A stretch of 9,788 bases of DNA, taken from Candidatus Marinamargulisbacteria bacterium SCGC AAA071-K20. Its GTDB lineage: Bacteria; Margulisbacteria; Marinamargulisbacteria; GCA-2716485; AAA071-K20. Below the pieces are notes generated by a model. It made no database searches. It had not been told where the DNA came from and saw only the letters and a program-made list of their open reading frames with translations. This document shows positions 1 to 5,978 of the stretch, piece after piece. Within the stretch, counting starts at the first letter, position 1. Each line of letters begins with the position of its first letter. The stretch covers positions 1 to 9,788 of the forward strand of contig QFBU01000046.1 of the NCBI GenBank assembly GCA_003265975.1, in the 5' to 3' direction. Made by a program: the position numbers and the translations under genes.

Positions 1-2
1 GT

Positions 3-509
3 GATGGAGAAAGTTATACCGGGGAAAATGTAGCCGTGATTGGCGGTGGAAACTGTGCTTGTTATGCGGCGCTACACTTGTCGCCGTTCGTAAATAAACT
101 ATATTTAATTCATCGATCAGACAGTATTAAGTCTGTTAAGCTGCTTAAAGAAAAATTATTCAATAACGACAAAATTGATATCATTTGGAACTCTGAACCT
201 GTTGAAGCTTTTGGACTTGAAAAACTAGAGAAAATTAAACTTAAAAATGTTATTACTCACCAACATACCTGGTTAGATGTAAAAGGGGTATTTGTTTATG
301 TCGGCCGTATTCCTCCAAAAGAATTTTTGGCTCTCGATATAAATGTTGACGAAGAGGGCTTTATTATTACTGATGAATATATGAGAACAAATATCCCTGG
401 AATTTATGCCGCAGGAGATATTCGGTCTAAGCAGATCCGTCAGATTGCTACCGCTGTTGCAGATGGCATGATAGCGGCGATTAACGTCGACAAAGACCTC
501 AACCGCTAG
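3..509 (+). CDS. Thioredoxin reductase-like FAD/NAD(P)H oxidoreductase, 3' part (5' truncated by window edge)
   Basis: This is the C-terminal half of a thioredoxin-reductase-family flavoprotein, a cytoplasmic enzyme that normally passes electrons from NADPH through FAD to a redox Cys pair. The frame is open from base 3 and enters from outside the window, so GTG 36 is an internal valine and not a start. The first residues read DGESYTGENVAVIGGG. In the family this follows the CxxC motif as C-D-G, and bases 1-2 (gt) fit the end of a TGT Cys codon. Visible parts are the GGG of the second Rossmann fold, an FVYVGRIPP strand, and the C-terminal FAD segment GIYAAGDIR followed by QIATAVADGMIAA. Two features are odd. 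The usual GGGDSA is GGGNCA, and the NADPH-phosphate motif HRRxxxR is replaced by HRSDSIK, so the electron donor is uncertain. A ferredoxin/flavodoxin-type or NADH-using relative is possible. The family assignment is secure; the exact role is not. Confidence 0.88.
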   Translation, partial: DGESYTGENVAVIGGGNCACYAALHLSPFVNKLYLIHRSDSIKSVKLLKEKLFNNDKIDIIWNSEPVEAFGLEKLEKIKLKNVITHQHTWLDVKGVFVYVGRIPPKEFLALDINVDEEGFIITDEYMRTNIPGIYAAGDIRSKQIRQIATAVADGMIAAINVDKDLNR

Positions 510-510
510 A

Positions 511-614
511 GTAATCACCCAGTTTCGTGCTCAGCAGCCACATGCAAAAATTTATTTAAATAGTTTAAATTGCATTTTTGCCTGTGGCCACTGATCACAA
601 AACTGGATGATTAC
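511..614. repeat. Long imperfect hairpin (H1), structured repeat family member
   Basis: Bases 511-551 pair with 574-614 (pairing sum 1125) with six mismatches (518/607, 526/599, 530/595, 535/590, 536/589, 543/582). An inner AT-rich stem, 554-560 with 564-570, caps it with loop TAG. The ends are GTAATCA and TGATTAC. It starts one base after the oxidoreductase stop codon. The inner core GCCACATGCA (537-546) and GCCTGTG (580-586) recurs in hairpin 5979-6108. Four of the six mismatches are C-A pairs on the + strand, which become G-U wobbles in a minus-strand RNA. It could be a MITE-like repeat, a 3'-end structure or part of an ncRNA. No T-run follows directly, so it is not a standard terminator. 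Confidence 0.75.
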
Positions 615-699
615 CTTGGCTTGGCCTTGTTTTTTGGTTTTGCTTGCTTCGCACTTTGCTTGACCTTTTTTTGCTTACTTTGGTCTGGTCTTTTTTTTT
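615..699 (+). other. T-rich tract after hairpin H1
   Basis: This stretch consists almost only of T with scattered G and C, with several T6-T9 runs, and ends in GGAGG at 700-704. It overlaps the possible hydrophobic start of the next ORF. A similar tract follows hairpin H2 (6109-6303), including a shared TTTTTTTTTGGA string. I see no convincing promoter in it. The GGAGG resembles a Shine-Dalgarno site, but no ATG, GTG or TTG follows at a usable distance in the frame of the next ORF. Confidence 0.5.
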
Positions 700-1312
700 G
701 GAGGCTGATTCTAATTCCACTGTTACTTCCTTAACAAAGCTCAATGATTTAGAGTTTAGTCGAATTTTAAAAGCGCTGAATTCAAAGGCGTTAACAGCTA
801 ATGAACTTGCACGGCTAAGTGAGTATACCCATAAATATAGTTTTCAAGAACATCTATACTTTGAAAGCTTACTTATACAAACAGGTATAACCCAAGAAGA
901 TCTTGGTGGAGATGCGGATGAAGTTCCACCTGGGCTTGAATTGTATAAGTGTATAAAGTTGCAATTAAATAACTATAACGAAGTTATAAATGAATATAAC
1001 GAGTTAATTTATGAGACAACTGTTTTGTCTGAAAGTGTTACTCAAGACTCTATTTTAGATAGGGCCGCTTTAACGGGTGTTTCGCTTAAAACGTTGGTGA
1101 GTAGCCATAGAGATATTATTAAACAATTTGTAATTCTTAATCGTGATGTAATCTCGTTTCTTAATGGTATTAAACAGTCAACAAGAGCACTTGAGTTGGC
1201 TTTTCCTCCTATTATTGAAGAGGAGAGCGATACTCAATTAGCGACAAGAAGTTCCCGCAGGCCTAAGAAAAAGACTTACCCGGCTGGTGTAGTTGAAGTT
1301 AGCAAAAGATAA
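644..1312 (+). CDS. Hypothetical protein, helical, uncertain start
   Basis: I do not recognise this protein. The frame is open from 611 to 1312 and has only TTG start candidates (644, 656, 671, 680, 698), none with a clear ribosome site. From TTG 644 it gives 222 residues. Residues 4-19 are hydrophobic (LLDLFLLTLVWSFF) and could be a signal peptide or anchor ending near EADS, but this part is encoded by the T-rich tract and may be fortuitous. The rest is a soluble, probably helical protein with acidic and polar runs, ending in a basic tail (RRPKKK). Codon use from about 720 to 1300 looks coding. The gene follows hairpin H1 and overlaps the next ORF by 20 bases. The end may be wrong: a -1 shift around the AAAA at 1304-1307 would extend it to 1377 with a coiled-coil-like tail. 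It may be a real gene, a remnant, or carry a sequence error. Confidence 0.5.
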   Translation: MLRTLLDLFLLTLVWSFFLEADSNSTVTSLTKLNDLEFSRILKALNSKALTANELARLSEYTHKYSFQEHLYFESLLIQTGITQEDLGGDADEVPPGLELYKCIKLQLNNYNEVINEYNELIYETTVLSESVTQDSILDRAALTGVSLKTLVSSHRDIIKQFVILNRDVISFLNGIKQSTRALELAFPPIIEEESDTQLATRSSRRPKKKTYPAGVVEVSKR

Positions 1313-1643
1313 GCATAAAAGTAGAGTTGGAAAAACAGCTGGAGCTTCTAGAAATACTCAAAAAGAAACTAGATTGAAAGAGTTACTGGTTAAGAGATTA
1401 AAAGCCTATAAATGCTTGATAACTGCTAATGCAAGACATAATAAACAGTTTAATCGTCTTACTCCAAAATCTCAGGCCTTTATTGACTCACTTGCTAGGT
1501 TGATCAATAACTTATCTGATAAAGAAATCAGAACGGGCTCGCACGCAAGAGTTAAAGCCCCACTACTTGTGTTTTTAACAGGTCAACGATTTCACCCTGG
1601 AGAGAGAGTCCGCTCATTATTTAGGGTAGTTCTCTTTATATAG
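1293..1643 (+). CDS. Hypothetical basic protein, start uncertain
   Basis: I do not recognise this ORF. The longest form starts at TTG 1293, just after an in-frame TAG at 1290-1292, and gives 116 residues that overlap the upstream gene. A shorter form from TTG 1374 (89 residues) starts where the third-frame tail stops and avoids the less protein-like first 27 residues. The middle (LKELLVKRLKAYKCLITANA, then RLTPKSQAFIDSLARLINN) looks like a genuine helical, Lys/Arg-rich protein. The last 35 or so residues (from TGSHARVK on) look unlike coding sequence and lie over a GC-richer stretch with inverted repeats, so the true end may also be lost by a second shift near 1530. It may be the remnant of a small gene downstream of the 644 ORF. 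Confidence 0.35.
   Translation: MKLAKDKHKSRVGKTAGASRNTQKETRLKELLVKRLKAYKCLITANARHNKQFNRLTPKSQAFIDSLARLINNLSDKEIRTGSHARVKAPLLVFLTGQRFHPGERVRSLFRVVLFI
1303..1377 (+). other. Coiled-coil-like reading in a third frame, possible frameshifted tail of the upstream ORF
   Basis: In the frame starting at 1303 the DNA reads QKISIKVELEKQLELLE and then ILKKKLD before TGA 1375-1377. Its alternating Leu, Glu and Lys residues look more protein-like than the overlapping frame used by the next ORF (SRVGKTAGASRNTQ). This frame has no ATG, GTG or TTG start before TTG 1327, and an in-frame TAG stands at 1300-1302. It can therefore join the upstream ORF only by a -1 shift near AAAA 1304-1307. Its TGA overlaps a TTG (1374-1376) that could start the following ORF, a common coupled arrangement. 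This is an inference from codon patterns only. Confidence 0.35.
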
Positions 1644-1744
1644 CATTAGGGCATGTAATAAGTGATGGCCCAGCGAGTGGCCCACCGAGCCGAGATAAAT
1701 TGGTACTCTAGTAACACCTAGGACAATATAATATAATAGCTCTT
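1644..1744 (+). other. Intergenic region with 12-bp tandem repeat and GC-rich island
   Basis: The stretch contains TGGCCCAGCGAG (1666-1677) followed immediately by TGGCCCACCGAG (1678-1689), a tandem repeat with one change, and then a partial CCGAG at 1690-1694. It is clearly more GC-rich than its surroundings. GGCC occurs at 1667-1670 and 1679-1682 and could form short stems. I do not recognise a known RNA here. The 3' part carries the purQ promoter candidate. Confidence 0.5.
1727..1737 (+). promoter_or_regulatory. Overlapping -10 boxes giving a probably leaderless purQ transcript
   Basis: Two overlapping perfect TATAAT hexamers (1727-1732 and 1732-1737) lie 8-18 bases before the ATG at 1745. 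A start site 6-8 bases downstream would fall at about 1739-1745, leaving no or almost no 5' leader. There is no Shine-Dalgarno sequence in front of the ATG (TAATAGCTCTT). A good -35 at the right spacing is not visible: TTGGTA at 1700-1705 is 21 bases from the first -10, which is too far. Confidence 0.5.
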
Positions 1745-2563
1745 ATGTCTAAAAAACTTGCTGTAATACAGTTTCCTGGTAGTAATTGTGAATACGAAAC
1801 CGTTTATGCGGCTAATCAATTTGGTTTTGATGCCGAAATTATCCCTTGGAATTGCTCAGAAGACCTATTTATGAGCTTTGATGTCTATATTCTTCCTGGT
1901 GGATTTTCATTTCAAGACAGAGTTAGAGCTGGCGCAGTGTCTGCAAAATTACCCGTGATGAGTTACCTTGAAAAAGTGTGTGATGAAGGTCGCCCAATTT
2001 TGGGAATTTGTAATGGATGCCAAATATTGAGTGAGTCTGGTTTGGTTCCTGATATTTCAGACTCGCATAAAATTGAAATTGCTTTAGCCCCTAATACTAA
2101 AAATAATGACTCGTTTGGCTTTATGTGTGAATGGGTGTTTGTAAAAGTTGATAATCCAGGAGCTAATGTTTTTACTCGTTCTTTTAACTCTAACGATGTT
2201 ATTCCAATCCCTATCAATCATGGTGAAGGGCGCTTTATTTTTTCATCAGATATCGATCCTTCAACTTTACCGGTTACAACCTTAAAATATTGTAATTCTA
2301 AAGGTGAAGTTATTGAGTCATATCCAACTAACCCTAACGGTACAAGCTACAATATTGCGGCTATTTCAAATAAAAAAGGCAATGTACTCGCTATTATGCC
2401 ACACCCTGAGAGAGCCTCATTCTTACATCAAATACCACATTCAATTGACTCTGAATGGTCCTTGAAAAAACAAGCCAAATTTAAAAGTGGCTATACTACG
2501 ACAAGCGGTCCTTGGGAAAAATTATTTACAAGTGTAAAAGAAAGCTTAGAGTCATGCGTATAA
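1745..2563 (+). CDS. purQ: Phosphoribosylformylglycinamidine synthase glutaminase subunit PurQ
   Basis: PurQ hydrolyses glutamine and channels ammonia to PurL, which converts FGAR to FGAM in step four of purine synthesis; it works in a cytoplasmic complex with PurL and PurS. The class I glutamine amidotransferase features are complete: N-terminal AVIQFPGSNCE, the oxyanion segment PGGFSFQDRVRAGA (51-64), the nucleophile Cys89 in GICNGCQIL, NHGEGRF (158-163), and the His220/Glu222 pair in MPHPERA. At 272 residues it is longer than the roughly 220-230 of Bacillus-type PurQ; the extra length includes a tail after the MPHPER motif. The ATG is supported by the typical N-terminus, although no ribosome site precedes it. 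It overlaps the next gene (purS-like) by 10 bases, fitting translational coupling. purL is not in the window. Confidence 0.95.
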   Translation: MSKKLAVIQFPGSNCEYETVYAANQFGFDAEIIPWNCSEDLFMSFDVYILPGGFSFQDRVRAGAVSAKLPVMSYLEKVCDEGRPILGICNGCQILSESGLVPDISDSHKIEIALAPNTKNNDSFGFMCEWVFVKVDNPGANVFTRSFNSNDVIPIPINHGEGRFIFSSDIDPSTLPVTTLKYCNSKGEVIESYPTNPNGTSYNIAAISNKKGNVLAIMPHPERASFLHQIPHSIDSEWSLKKQAKFKSGYTTTSGPWEKLFTSVKESLESCV

Positions 2564-3096
2564 AGCTATATACTTATTTAAAAAATACCGACCTTCATGC
2601 TATTTCAGCATTAGAAGCCATTCAACATTACATGGGTTATACAGACGTAGTGACCTTAAAAAGACACCTTACGTGGACTTTTGACTTAGATTGTAATGAC
2701 AAGAAGTTGTCTCAACAAATTGAAAGAATTGTGTCCGATACCTATTATATTGTGAACCCCAACAAACAATCCTATTATGTAAATTTTTTGCCAAAGCCTA
2801 CAATTTCTAATGATCAATCCTGTGTTGCTCTTGAAGTAGAAAAAGACTTTAAAGAAGGTGAGTCTGAAATTTCAGAAAAGATTTTTGAAAAGACAGGTAT
2901 AAAACTTAATAAGCTTAAACAATCATTGGTTTGGGAAGTTGTTGTAAACTCTAAAAATAGAGACTATGACACTATCAAAAATGATTTAAATAACTCTATT
3001 ACAAATACAAGTTCAAGAGGGCAGGGCTTACTTGTAAATTCATTTTATGAAACACATCAGTTTTTAGACGAGAAGGCGCTGTATCAAACGCTCTAG
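2554..3096 (+). CDS. purS: PurS-like FGAM synthase subunit with two PurS-type halves
   Basis: The ATG at 2554 lies inside the end of purQ (stop 2561-2563) and gives 180 residues. I prefer it to an upstream in-frame TTG at 2512. Residues 1-78 match the PurS pattern: RIKLYTYLK, a helix with ALEAIQHYMGYTDV, a basic strand (LKRHLTWTFDLD), a helix ending in the IVNP element, and a final YYVNF strand. PurS (about 80 residues) bridges PurQ and PurL. Here a second segment of about 95 residues follows (from VALEVEKDF), with a similar order of strand, helix with a TGI turn, strand (LVWEVVV) and helix, so the protein may be an intramolecular PurS dimer or resemble the N-terminal domain of the long PurL type. 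Its place directly after purQ supports the role. The first half is well supported; the reading of the second half is inference. Confidence 0.75.
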   Translation: MRIKLYTYLKNTDLHAISALEAIQHYMGYTDVVTLKRHLTWTFDLDCNDKKLSQQIERIVSDTYYIVNPNKQSYYVNFLPKPTISNDQSCVALEVEKDFKEGESEISEKIFEKTGIKLNKLKQSLVWEVVVNSKNRDYDTIKNDLNNSITNTSSRGQGLLVNSFYETHQFLDEKALYQTL

Positions 3097-3100
3097 TACT

Positions 3101-3961
3101 ATGGACATTAGCGTACTCATTGTAAATTATAATGGTGCTAAGTTTATAGACGCTTGTATAGAGTCTTTATTTAAAAGTAAGACCTCAGCACGTTTTGAAG
3201 TAATTGTAGTAGACAATAATTCCTCAGATGACTCGTTGGCTGTCTTGAAAAAATATGGCGAGAAAATTACATTAATTCCTAATAAAGAAAATACTGGATT
3301 CTCATATGCCAATAATCAGGCTGGGAAAGTGGCTAAAGGTGACTATCTATATTTATTGAATAATGACACGCTAACAAAAGAAAATACCTTGGATCTATTA
3401 TTTGAATTTATAAAGTCCCATCAAGATGCTGGCGTGATTACCCCTAAATTATTAAATGAAGATGGTTCGCTACAGTGCCCTGGTAGTATTTTTGGACATT
3501 GGAGATTTTGGTCTAAAACAGCTAGAAAAGTACCTTTTATTGCGGGAGCTGCTGTATTGTTTCCTGCTAAAGTTTACTGGGAAATGGGCGGCTTAGATGA
3601 AAATTTATTTTTTTATAATGATGACGTAGATATGTGTAAAATGTTAGCAAAGTTGGGATACAGTATTTACTATGTTCCCGAAGCGTCTTTAATTCATTTT
3701 GGGGGCCTCTCTACAAAATTTAGAAGATTGGGGTCTTTGATTGAAGGGTATAGAGGCGGGGTGTACTTAAGTTTGAAGCATTATGGGGTTCTAATTAGTG
3801 TTTTTTATCGTTTTTTTGCTGTCATCGATATTATTATTCGATTGGCTATACATTTATTACTGAGTTTTTCGAAATCAAATCGTGACTTTGTAAAAACCTA
3901 TTTGGAAGTGTTAAGAATAGTTGTTTTTAATGATATCTATTTAGATAGAATAAAGAAATGA
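3101..3961 (+). CDS. Family 2 glycosyltransferase, WbbL/rhamnosyltransferase-like
   Basis: A GT-A fold glycosyltransferase of 286 residues, probably transferring a nucleotide-activated sugar onto a lipid-linked or LPS/surface polysaccharide at the inner membrane face. Visible motifs are the start strand SVLIVNYNG (4-12), EVIVVDNNSSDDS (33-45), NTGFSYANNQ (64-73), the metal/nucleotide site LLNNDT (85-90), the GGLDENLFFYNDD block (163-175) that carries the likely catalytic acid, and a conserved His199 in LIHFGGLS. The last 60 residues hold a hydrophobic stretch (about 229-256) that may associate with the membrane. It begins 4 bases after purS and has no clear Shine-Dalgarno site. Its genes downstream are envelope genes, which fits an LPS or O-antigen role; the sugar and acceptor cannot be read from the sequence. 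Confidence 0.9.
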   Translation: MDISVLIVNYNGAKFIDACIESLFKSKTSARFEVIVVDNNSSDDSLAVLKKYGEKITLIPNKENTGFSYANNQAGKVAKGDYLYLLNNDTLTKENTLDLLFEFIKSHQDAGVITPKLLNEDGSLQCPGSIFGHWRFWSKTARKVPFIAGAAVLFPAKVYWEMGGLDENLFFYNDDVDMCKMLAKLGYSIYYVPEASLIHFGGLSTKFRRLGSLIEGYRGGVYLSLKHYGVLISVFYRFFAVIDIIIRLAIHLLLSFSKSNRDFVKTYLEVLRIVVFNDIYLDRIKK

Positions 3962-3974
3962 AAGAAGGTAAGGC

Positions 3975-4592
3975 ATGAAAAAGTGGATCTTAGTACTTAT
4001 TTGCTTATGCGCAATGTCTTCGGTTACGTCTGCAAAGATTTTTAAAATTTCAGAGGAACTTAAACAGGATGTTAGGTCTGATTATGAGATTTTTAAAGGG
4101 GATGAATCGTCTAATGAGTCTAAATTTAACTTAGCTATGAGCTATGCTTATACCGGGCAAATTAAAAAAGGGTGGGACCTTCTTAAAACTATTGACCGCT
4201 CTTATTCTAGAGTTGTTATTGATAGGTATAATCAAAAAATCAAAGAAAACCCTGATGCGTGGAAATATCACTTTAAAGTAGCTTTTGGTTACTTTTTTGC
4301 AAAAGAAAAAAAAACCGCAATAGGCGAGTTTTACAAGGTTTTGGAAATTAAGCCTGATATGGTTTGGGCTTATGGTTTTATTGCTCTTATTCAAGGTGAA
4401 ATGGGGGAGGTAGACGAAGCGATAAGAATTTGTAAAAAAGCGTTAAAAATGGAACCTCAAGCTACAGCAATACATTTTTTATTAGCAGAAGGCTATAGAA
4501 AAAAGGGTAAGTACTTTCGGTTTCTTAAAGAAATGTTAGTAGTTGGAAGATTGCAAACTGAAGAGTCTATTAGGAGACGTGGTGAACCCTAA
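3975..4592 (+). CDS. Exported TPR-repeat protein
   Basis: 205 residues with an N-terminal signal peptide (MKKW, hydrophobic ILVLICLCAM, cleavage likely after SSVTSA at residue 20) and no lipobox, so it is probably periplasmic. The rest is built from tetratricopeptide-like helix pairs: about 49-75 (FNLAMSYAYTGQIKKGWDLL), 94-125 (KVAFGYFFAKEKKTAIGEF), 127-159 (GFIALIQGEMGEVDEAIRIC) and 161-190. TPR proteins are protein-binding scaffolds; no enzyme motif is present. The ATG is preceded by AAGGTAAGG. It starts 13 bases after the glycosyltransferase and its 3' end overlaps the lptC-like gene by 11 bases. The neighbours suggest a role in envelope polysaccharide assembly or export, but this is context only. 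Confidence 0.85.
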   Translation: MKKWILVLICLCAMSSVTSAKIFKISEELKQDVRSDYEIFKGDESSNESKFNLAMSYAYTGQIKKGWDLLKTIDRSYSRVVIDRYNQKIKENPDAWKYHFKVAFGYFFAKEKKTAIGEFYKVLEIKPDMVWAYGFIALIQGEMGEVDEAIRICKKALKMEPQATAIHFLLAEGYRKKGKYFRFLKEMLVVGRLQTEESIRRRGEP

Positions 4593-5157
4593 ACTTACAC
4601 TTAAAAATGCAGTCTATTTATGTTCTCTTTTAAGTGTTTTAGCATTTCTATTTTTTGTTAACTTTTATAGGCCAAAATTGAATTTGGGGACCTATAATTC
4701 AGACCACCTACCAGACTTTAGTTTTGAAGATGTTGAAATTTCTCAGCTAGTTGATGGTAAACTGAAATGGCAATTACGTTCTGAGTATGCAGAGATCATG
4801 AAAAAAGACGACCACGCAAAGCTTAAGACAGCTACTGGTAAAATTTATGATGATGGTAAAGAAGTTATAAATTTTAAATCTGGCTTTGCAACGGTACATT
4901 TACAAAATTCTAAGATGTCTCTTAATAAAGCTACAGCCCAGTTTTTGATGAATGATGATAATATTGAACTAAGTGCAGAGACCCTTACTTGGGATCCTAA
5001 GAAAAAACAATTTATTGGGCATGATAATATTAGGTTAAAGTCAAAGTTGGCAACACTATACGGCGACTATTTTTATGTTAATGTTCCTTTTAAAATTTTA
5101 AAAGTGAATTCAAATTCTAGAGCAGAGGTATATACAGATTATGATAAAAAAAATTAA
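4582..5157 (+). CDS. lptC: LptC-like lipopolysaccharide export protein
   Basis: A single-pass membrane protein of 191 residues from GTG 4582, resembling LptC, which sits in the inner membrane and passes LPS from the LptBFG transporter to periplasmic LptA. One transmembrane helix lies at about residues 10-27 (YLCSLLSVLAFLFFVNFY), followed by a periplasmic part of repeating beta strands of the OstA/LptC type (DFSFEDVEISQLVDGKLKWQ, AEIMKKDDHAKL, TATGKIYDDGKE, then KATAQFLMNDDNIEL). I choose GTG 4582 because AGGAG (4572-4576) precedes it by 5 bases; GTG 4579 is alternative and a TTG at 4543 is poorly supported. It overlaps the TPR gene upstream and the pseudouridine synthase downstream (17 bases), so all are likely cotranscribed. 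Sequence conservation in this family is low, so the call rests on topology, strand pattern and length. Confidence 0.75.
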   Translation: MNPKLTLKNAVYLCSLLSVLAFLFFVNFYRPKLNLGTYNSDHLPDFSFEDVEISQLVDGKLKWQLRSEYAEIMKKDDHAKLKTATGKIYDDGKEVINFKSGFATVHLQNSKMSLNKATAQFLMNDDNIELSAETLTWDPKKKQFIGHDNIRLKSKLATLYGDYFYVNVPFKILKVNSNSRAEVYTDYDKKN

Positions 5158-5857
5158 GTTAGAGCAATTTATTGCATCTCAAACAAAGTATTCGCGGCGT
5201 GAGATTTTAGCCCTATTAACTGACAATAAAATTGAAGTTAATGGGAAAATTGCAGAATCGCTAGTTTCTGAAATAACTATTAAAAAAGACACGGTTACAG
5301 TTTCTGGGGAACCAGTTCTTTTCCAAATTCCATTTAGATACTATAAATTTTATAAACCTAATAATCTTTTATGTACACTCGAAGATCCCAAAGGGCGGCC
5401 GTGTGTTGCTGACTATATAAAGCACTTAGAGCCGTCTCTTTTCCCTGTAGGTAGGCTTGATCGTTTAACTACAGGCTTGTTAATTATTACCAACGATGGC
5501 TCTTGGGCTAATATTTTGACTCACCCAAGCTATGAAGTAAATAAAGTTTATGATGTTGAATTAGACCATTCGCTGAGTAAAAATGATATTAGACGGCTAC
5601 AGACGGGGATTTTTTTAGAAGATGGACCAATAAGGTTTCAGCAGATTAGTTTGTTAAGTAAGGACCGGCTTAGAGTGACTCTAACTGAGGGAAGAAATAG
5701 GATCATTCGTCGTTCTTTTGATTTTTTAGGGTATAAGGTCGTTAAACTTAAACGATTATCTGTAGGGCCAATTCAACTTGGTAAGCTTCAAAAAGGCGAT
5801 ATTAAGCCTCTTTCTAAGGGAGAAATCACGTCTCTTTCCACGCTCACCAAATCATGA
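5141..5857 (+). CDS. RsuA/RluB/RluE-type rRNA pseudouridine synthase
   Basis: 238 residues that isomerise a specific uridine in ribosomal RNA to pseudouridine. An S4 RNA-binding domain occupies about residues 3-50 (KLEQFIASQTKYSRREILAL, then NKIEVNGKIAES). The catalytic domain has YKFYKP, the signature GRLDRLTTGLLIITNDG with nucleophile Asp107, NKVYDVEL, and the C-terminal EGRNRIIRR typical of the RsuA/RluB branch. Length is close to the 230-290 of the family. The ATG is followed by the basic S4 start; an AGAGGT at 5125-5130 lies rather far upstream. Coupled by overlap to the lptC-like gene, it closes the run that begins at purQ. Target position (16S or 23S) cannot be read from the sequence; RluB-like is my preference, so I give no symbol. 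Confidence 0.9.
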   Translation: MIKKIKLEQFIASQTKYSRREILALLTDNKIEVNGKIAESLVSEITIKKDTVTVSGEPVLFQIPFRYYKFYKPNNLLCTLEDPKGRPCVADYIKHLEPSLFPVGRLDRLTTGLLIITNDGSWANILTHPSYEVNKVYDVELDHSLSKNDIRRLQTGIFLEDGPIRFQQISLLSKDRLRVTLTEGRNRIIRRSFDFLGYKVVKLKRLSVGPIQLGKLQKGDIKPLSKGEITSLSTLTKS

Positions 5858-5866
5858 TTAAATATT

Positions 5867-5896
5867 AGGCCTTAGATATTGGCCTTTCTGGCCTTT
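5867..5896 (+). terminator. Possible weak terminator between the pseudouridine synthase gene and the tRNA
   Basis: AGGCC (5867-5871) can pair with GGCCT (5881-5885) over a 9-base loop, or with a second GGCC (5890-5893) that is followed by TTTT. The two GGCC copies compete for one partner. The stem is only 4-5 bp, so termination would be partial and the tRNA could be read through from the operon. Confidence 0.3.
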
Positions 5897-5901
5897 TACA
5901 T

Positions 5902-5978
5902 GGCGGAGTAGCTCAGTTGGTTAGAGCACACGGCTCATACCCGTGGGGTCACTGGTTCAAATCCAGTCTCCGCTACCA
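5902..5978 (+). tRNA. tRNA with CAT anticodon, probably elongator tRNA-Met, CCA encoded
   Basis: A full cloverleaf of 77 bases: acceptor GGCGGAG with CTCCGCT, D arm with AGCTCAGTTGGTTAGAGC, anticodon stem CACGG/CCGTG with loop CTCATAC (anticodon CAT), variable loop, T arm CTGG-TTCAAAT-CCAG, discriminator A and encoded CCA. It lacks the three G-C pairs of the initiator anticodon stem, so it is elongator Met or the lysidine-modified Ile tRNA; similarity to elongator Met is better. The first acceptor pair is G1-U72, a wobble. Hairpin H2 begins at its last base. Confidence 0.95.

Noticed and set aside
273..518. Minus-strand ORF inside the thioredoxin-reductase gene
   Set aside because: It is antisense to a clear conserved flavoprotein frame and has no recognisable motif.
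511..614. H1 as a simple intrinsic terminator
   Set aside because: The stem is much longer than usual, carries internal mismatches and is not followed directly by a T-run.
644..1643. The two hypothetical ORFs as a transposase orfA/orfB pair
   Set aside because: No DDE motif or helix-turn-helix is visible and no terminal inverted repeats bracket the pair.
1666..1694. CRISPR-like repeat before purQ
   Set aside because: The 12-bp units are directly adjacent, without spacers, and there are only two.
1644..1744. Purine or PRPP riboswitch upstream of purQ
   Set aside because: I could not match the conserved loops of the purine riboswitch, and the promoter appears to lie after the region, next to the ATG.
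1963..2217. Minus-strand ORF inside purQ
   Set aside because: Antisense shadow of a well-conserved glutaminase.
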